A stretch of 64,000 bases of DNA, taken from positions 1-64,000 of the forward strand of contig DATKKF010000142.1 of the NCBI GenBank assembly GCA_035543115.1, read 5' to 3'. The stretch is from RPRB01 sp035543115 (GTDB lineage: Bacteria; Myxococcota; Myxococcia; Myxococcales; Myxococcaceae). This document shows positions 63,599 through 64,000 of the stretch, in pieces. The translations under genes were made by a program, and so were the position numbers. Position 1 is the first letter of the stretch; every line of letters begins with the position of its first letter. The notes under the pieces were generated by a model that did no database searches, had not been told where the DNA came from, and worked only from the letters and a program-made list of their open reading frames with translations.

Positions 63599-64000
63599 GC
63601 CGGGCAGCCAGATCCAGAGGCGGGCGGGCCCGGCCCGGCGGAGCATCCGGTGACGGGCCGCAGGGCGGGGAGCACGTCAGCGCGGAGCTCCTTCAAGGTG
63701 AGCCGAGGAGCCCCCATCCGGACCTCGTGGTCGATGGCTGCCCGCCGCTCCGGGCCCTGGGCGAAGACGACGACGTCGCGCGCAACTGGATCAGCCGCGC
63801 GCCGGGCCGGGGCGAGAGGGGCGGCGGGCTGGTCGGCGTGCCGAGCGCCTGGGACTCTTCGGAGCGCCCCACGCCGTCAGCTCGGGGGGCGTCTGGCGCC
63901 GGCCGGGCCGAGCCCGAGGAGTGCGAGAGGCAAACGCCTCACGAACATGGACTCGCTCCGGCTGCCGGCCCTGACGTTCTCCAAGCGTGGCTCTCAGGAC
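63599..64000 (-). other. Right end of window, no confident gene
   Basis: A minus-strand frame is open across much of this stretch and includes a plausible coding segment ('DVVVFAQGPERRAAIDHEVRMGAPRLTLKELRADVLPAL', about 63768-63652), but it runs on into the M48 gene with Pro/Gly/Ser-rich sequence and has no recognised family. It may be the degraded end of a gene lying further right. Confidence 0.3.

Noticed and set aside
63391..63717. 108-codon minus-strand frame at the right end
   Set aside because: It overlaps more than 200 bp of the well-supported M48 gene, and its C-terminal half is Pro/Gly/Ser-rich. Only a short segment near 63652-63768 looks coding.

Overview
The window is uniformly very GC-rich, has closely packed genes with many 4-bp start/stop overlaps, and uses GTG and TTG starts freely. 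Its protein families (MreC/MreD/PBP2/RodA, a HemX-HemA-HemC-HemD run, GspE/PilB ATPase, PilZ, Hyf/Ehr-type membrane complex, DUF5335, HdeD and M48 clusters, sigma-54 activator) point to a member of the Myxococcota, probably close to Anaeromyxobacter. This assignment is an inference from gene content and composition, not from a marker phylogeny.

Layout. 0-5.4 kb: a partial periplasmic folding factor (PpiD/SurA type) diverges from the rod-shape operon mreC-mreD-mrdA-rodA. 5.5-9.1 kb: membrane acyltransferase family protein, MgtE Mg2+ channel, PilZ protein, thioredoxin. 9.2-15.4 kb: an unknown small protein, a HemX/CcsA-like membrane protein, hemA, hemC, hemD (5-aminolevulinate to uroporphyrinogen III), then a GspE/PilB ATPase. 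15.5-18.2 kb: hypotheticals, a Nudix protein and a HAD phosphatase. 18.2-21.7 kb: pyruvate dehydrogenase E1alpha, E1beta and E2. 21.8-24.5 kb: a response regulator-histidine kinase operon on the minus strand. 25.0-25.8 kb: phaB. 25.9-33.3 kb: a ribbon-helix-helix gene diverging from a six-gene hydrogenase-4-like (hyfBCEFGI) operon whose large subunit lacks all four NiFe ligand cysteines, so it looks like an energy-converting hydrogenase-related (Ehr) complex and not a hydrogenase.

33.3-37.1 kb: a duplicated TonB-C-like lipoprotein and a periplasmic binding protein coupled to a membrane histidine kinase with no response regulator nearby. 37.2-51.8 kb is a stress and envelope region: DUF6582/DUF5335 proteins, two HdeD-like proteins, an M48 protease, a metallophosphoesterase overlapping a USP-like/phospholipase D fusion, a lipase, a rhomboid protease, a sigma-54 activator with a deleted phosphorylation segment, a triple-BON protein, Hsp20, an exported RidA and a DoxX-like protein. 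Three good and one weak -24/-12 (sigma-54) promoter candidates stand before genes of this region, next to the activator.

52.1-55.5 kb is compositionally different (more A/T) and holds a tight three-gene set, ATP-grasp ligase, FAD-dependent oxygenase-like protein and alpha/beta thioesterase, ending beside tRNA-Glu(CTC). This is the best candidate for an undescribed, probably transferred biosynthetic system. 55.7-64 kb returns to high GC: a molybdopterin oxidoreductase, small hypotheticals, an SDR, DoxX, a pair of near-identical tiny peptides, a secreted protein, a scar joining a livF 3' remnant to a 5'-truncated Cu/Zn superoxide dismutase gene, and a second M48 protease.
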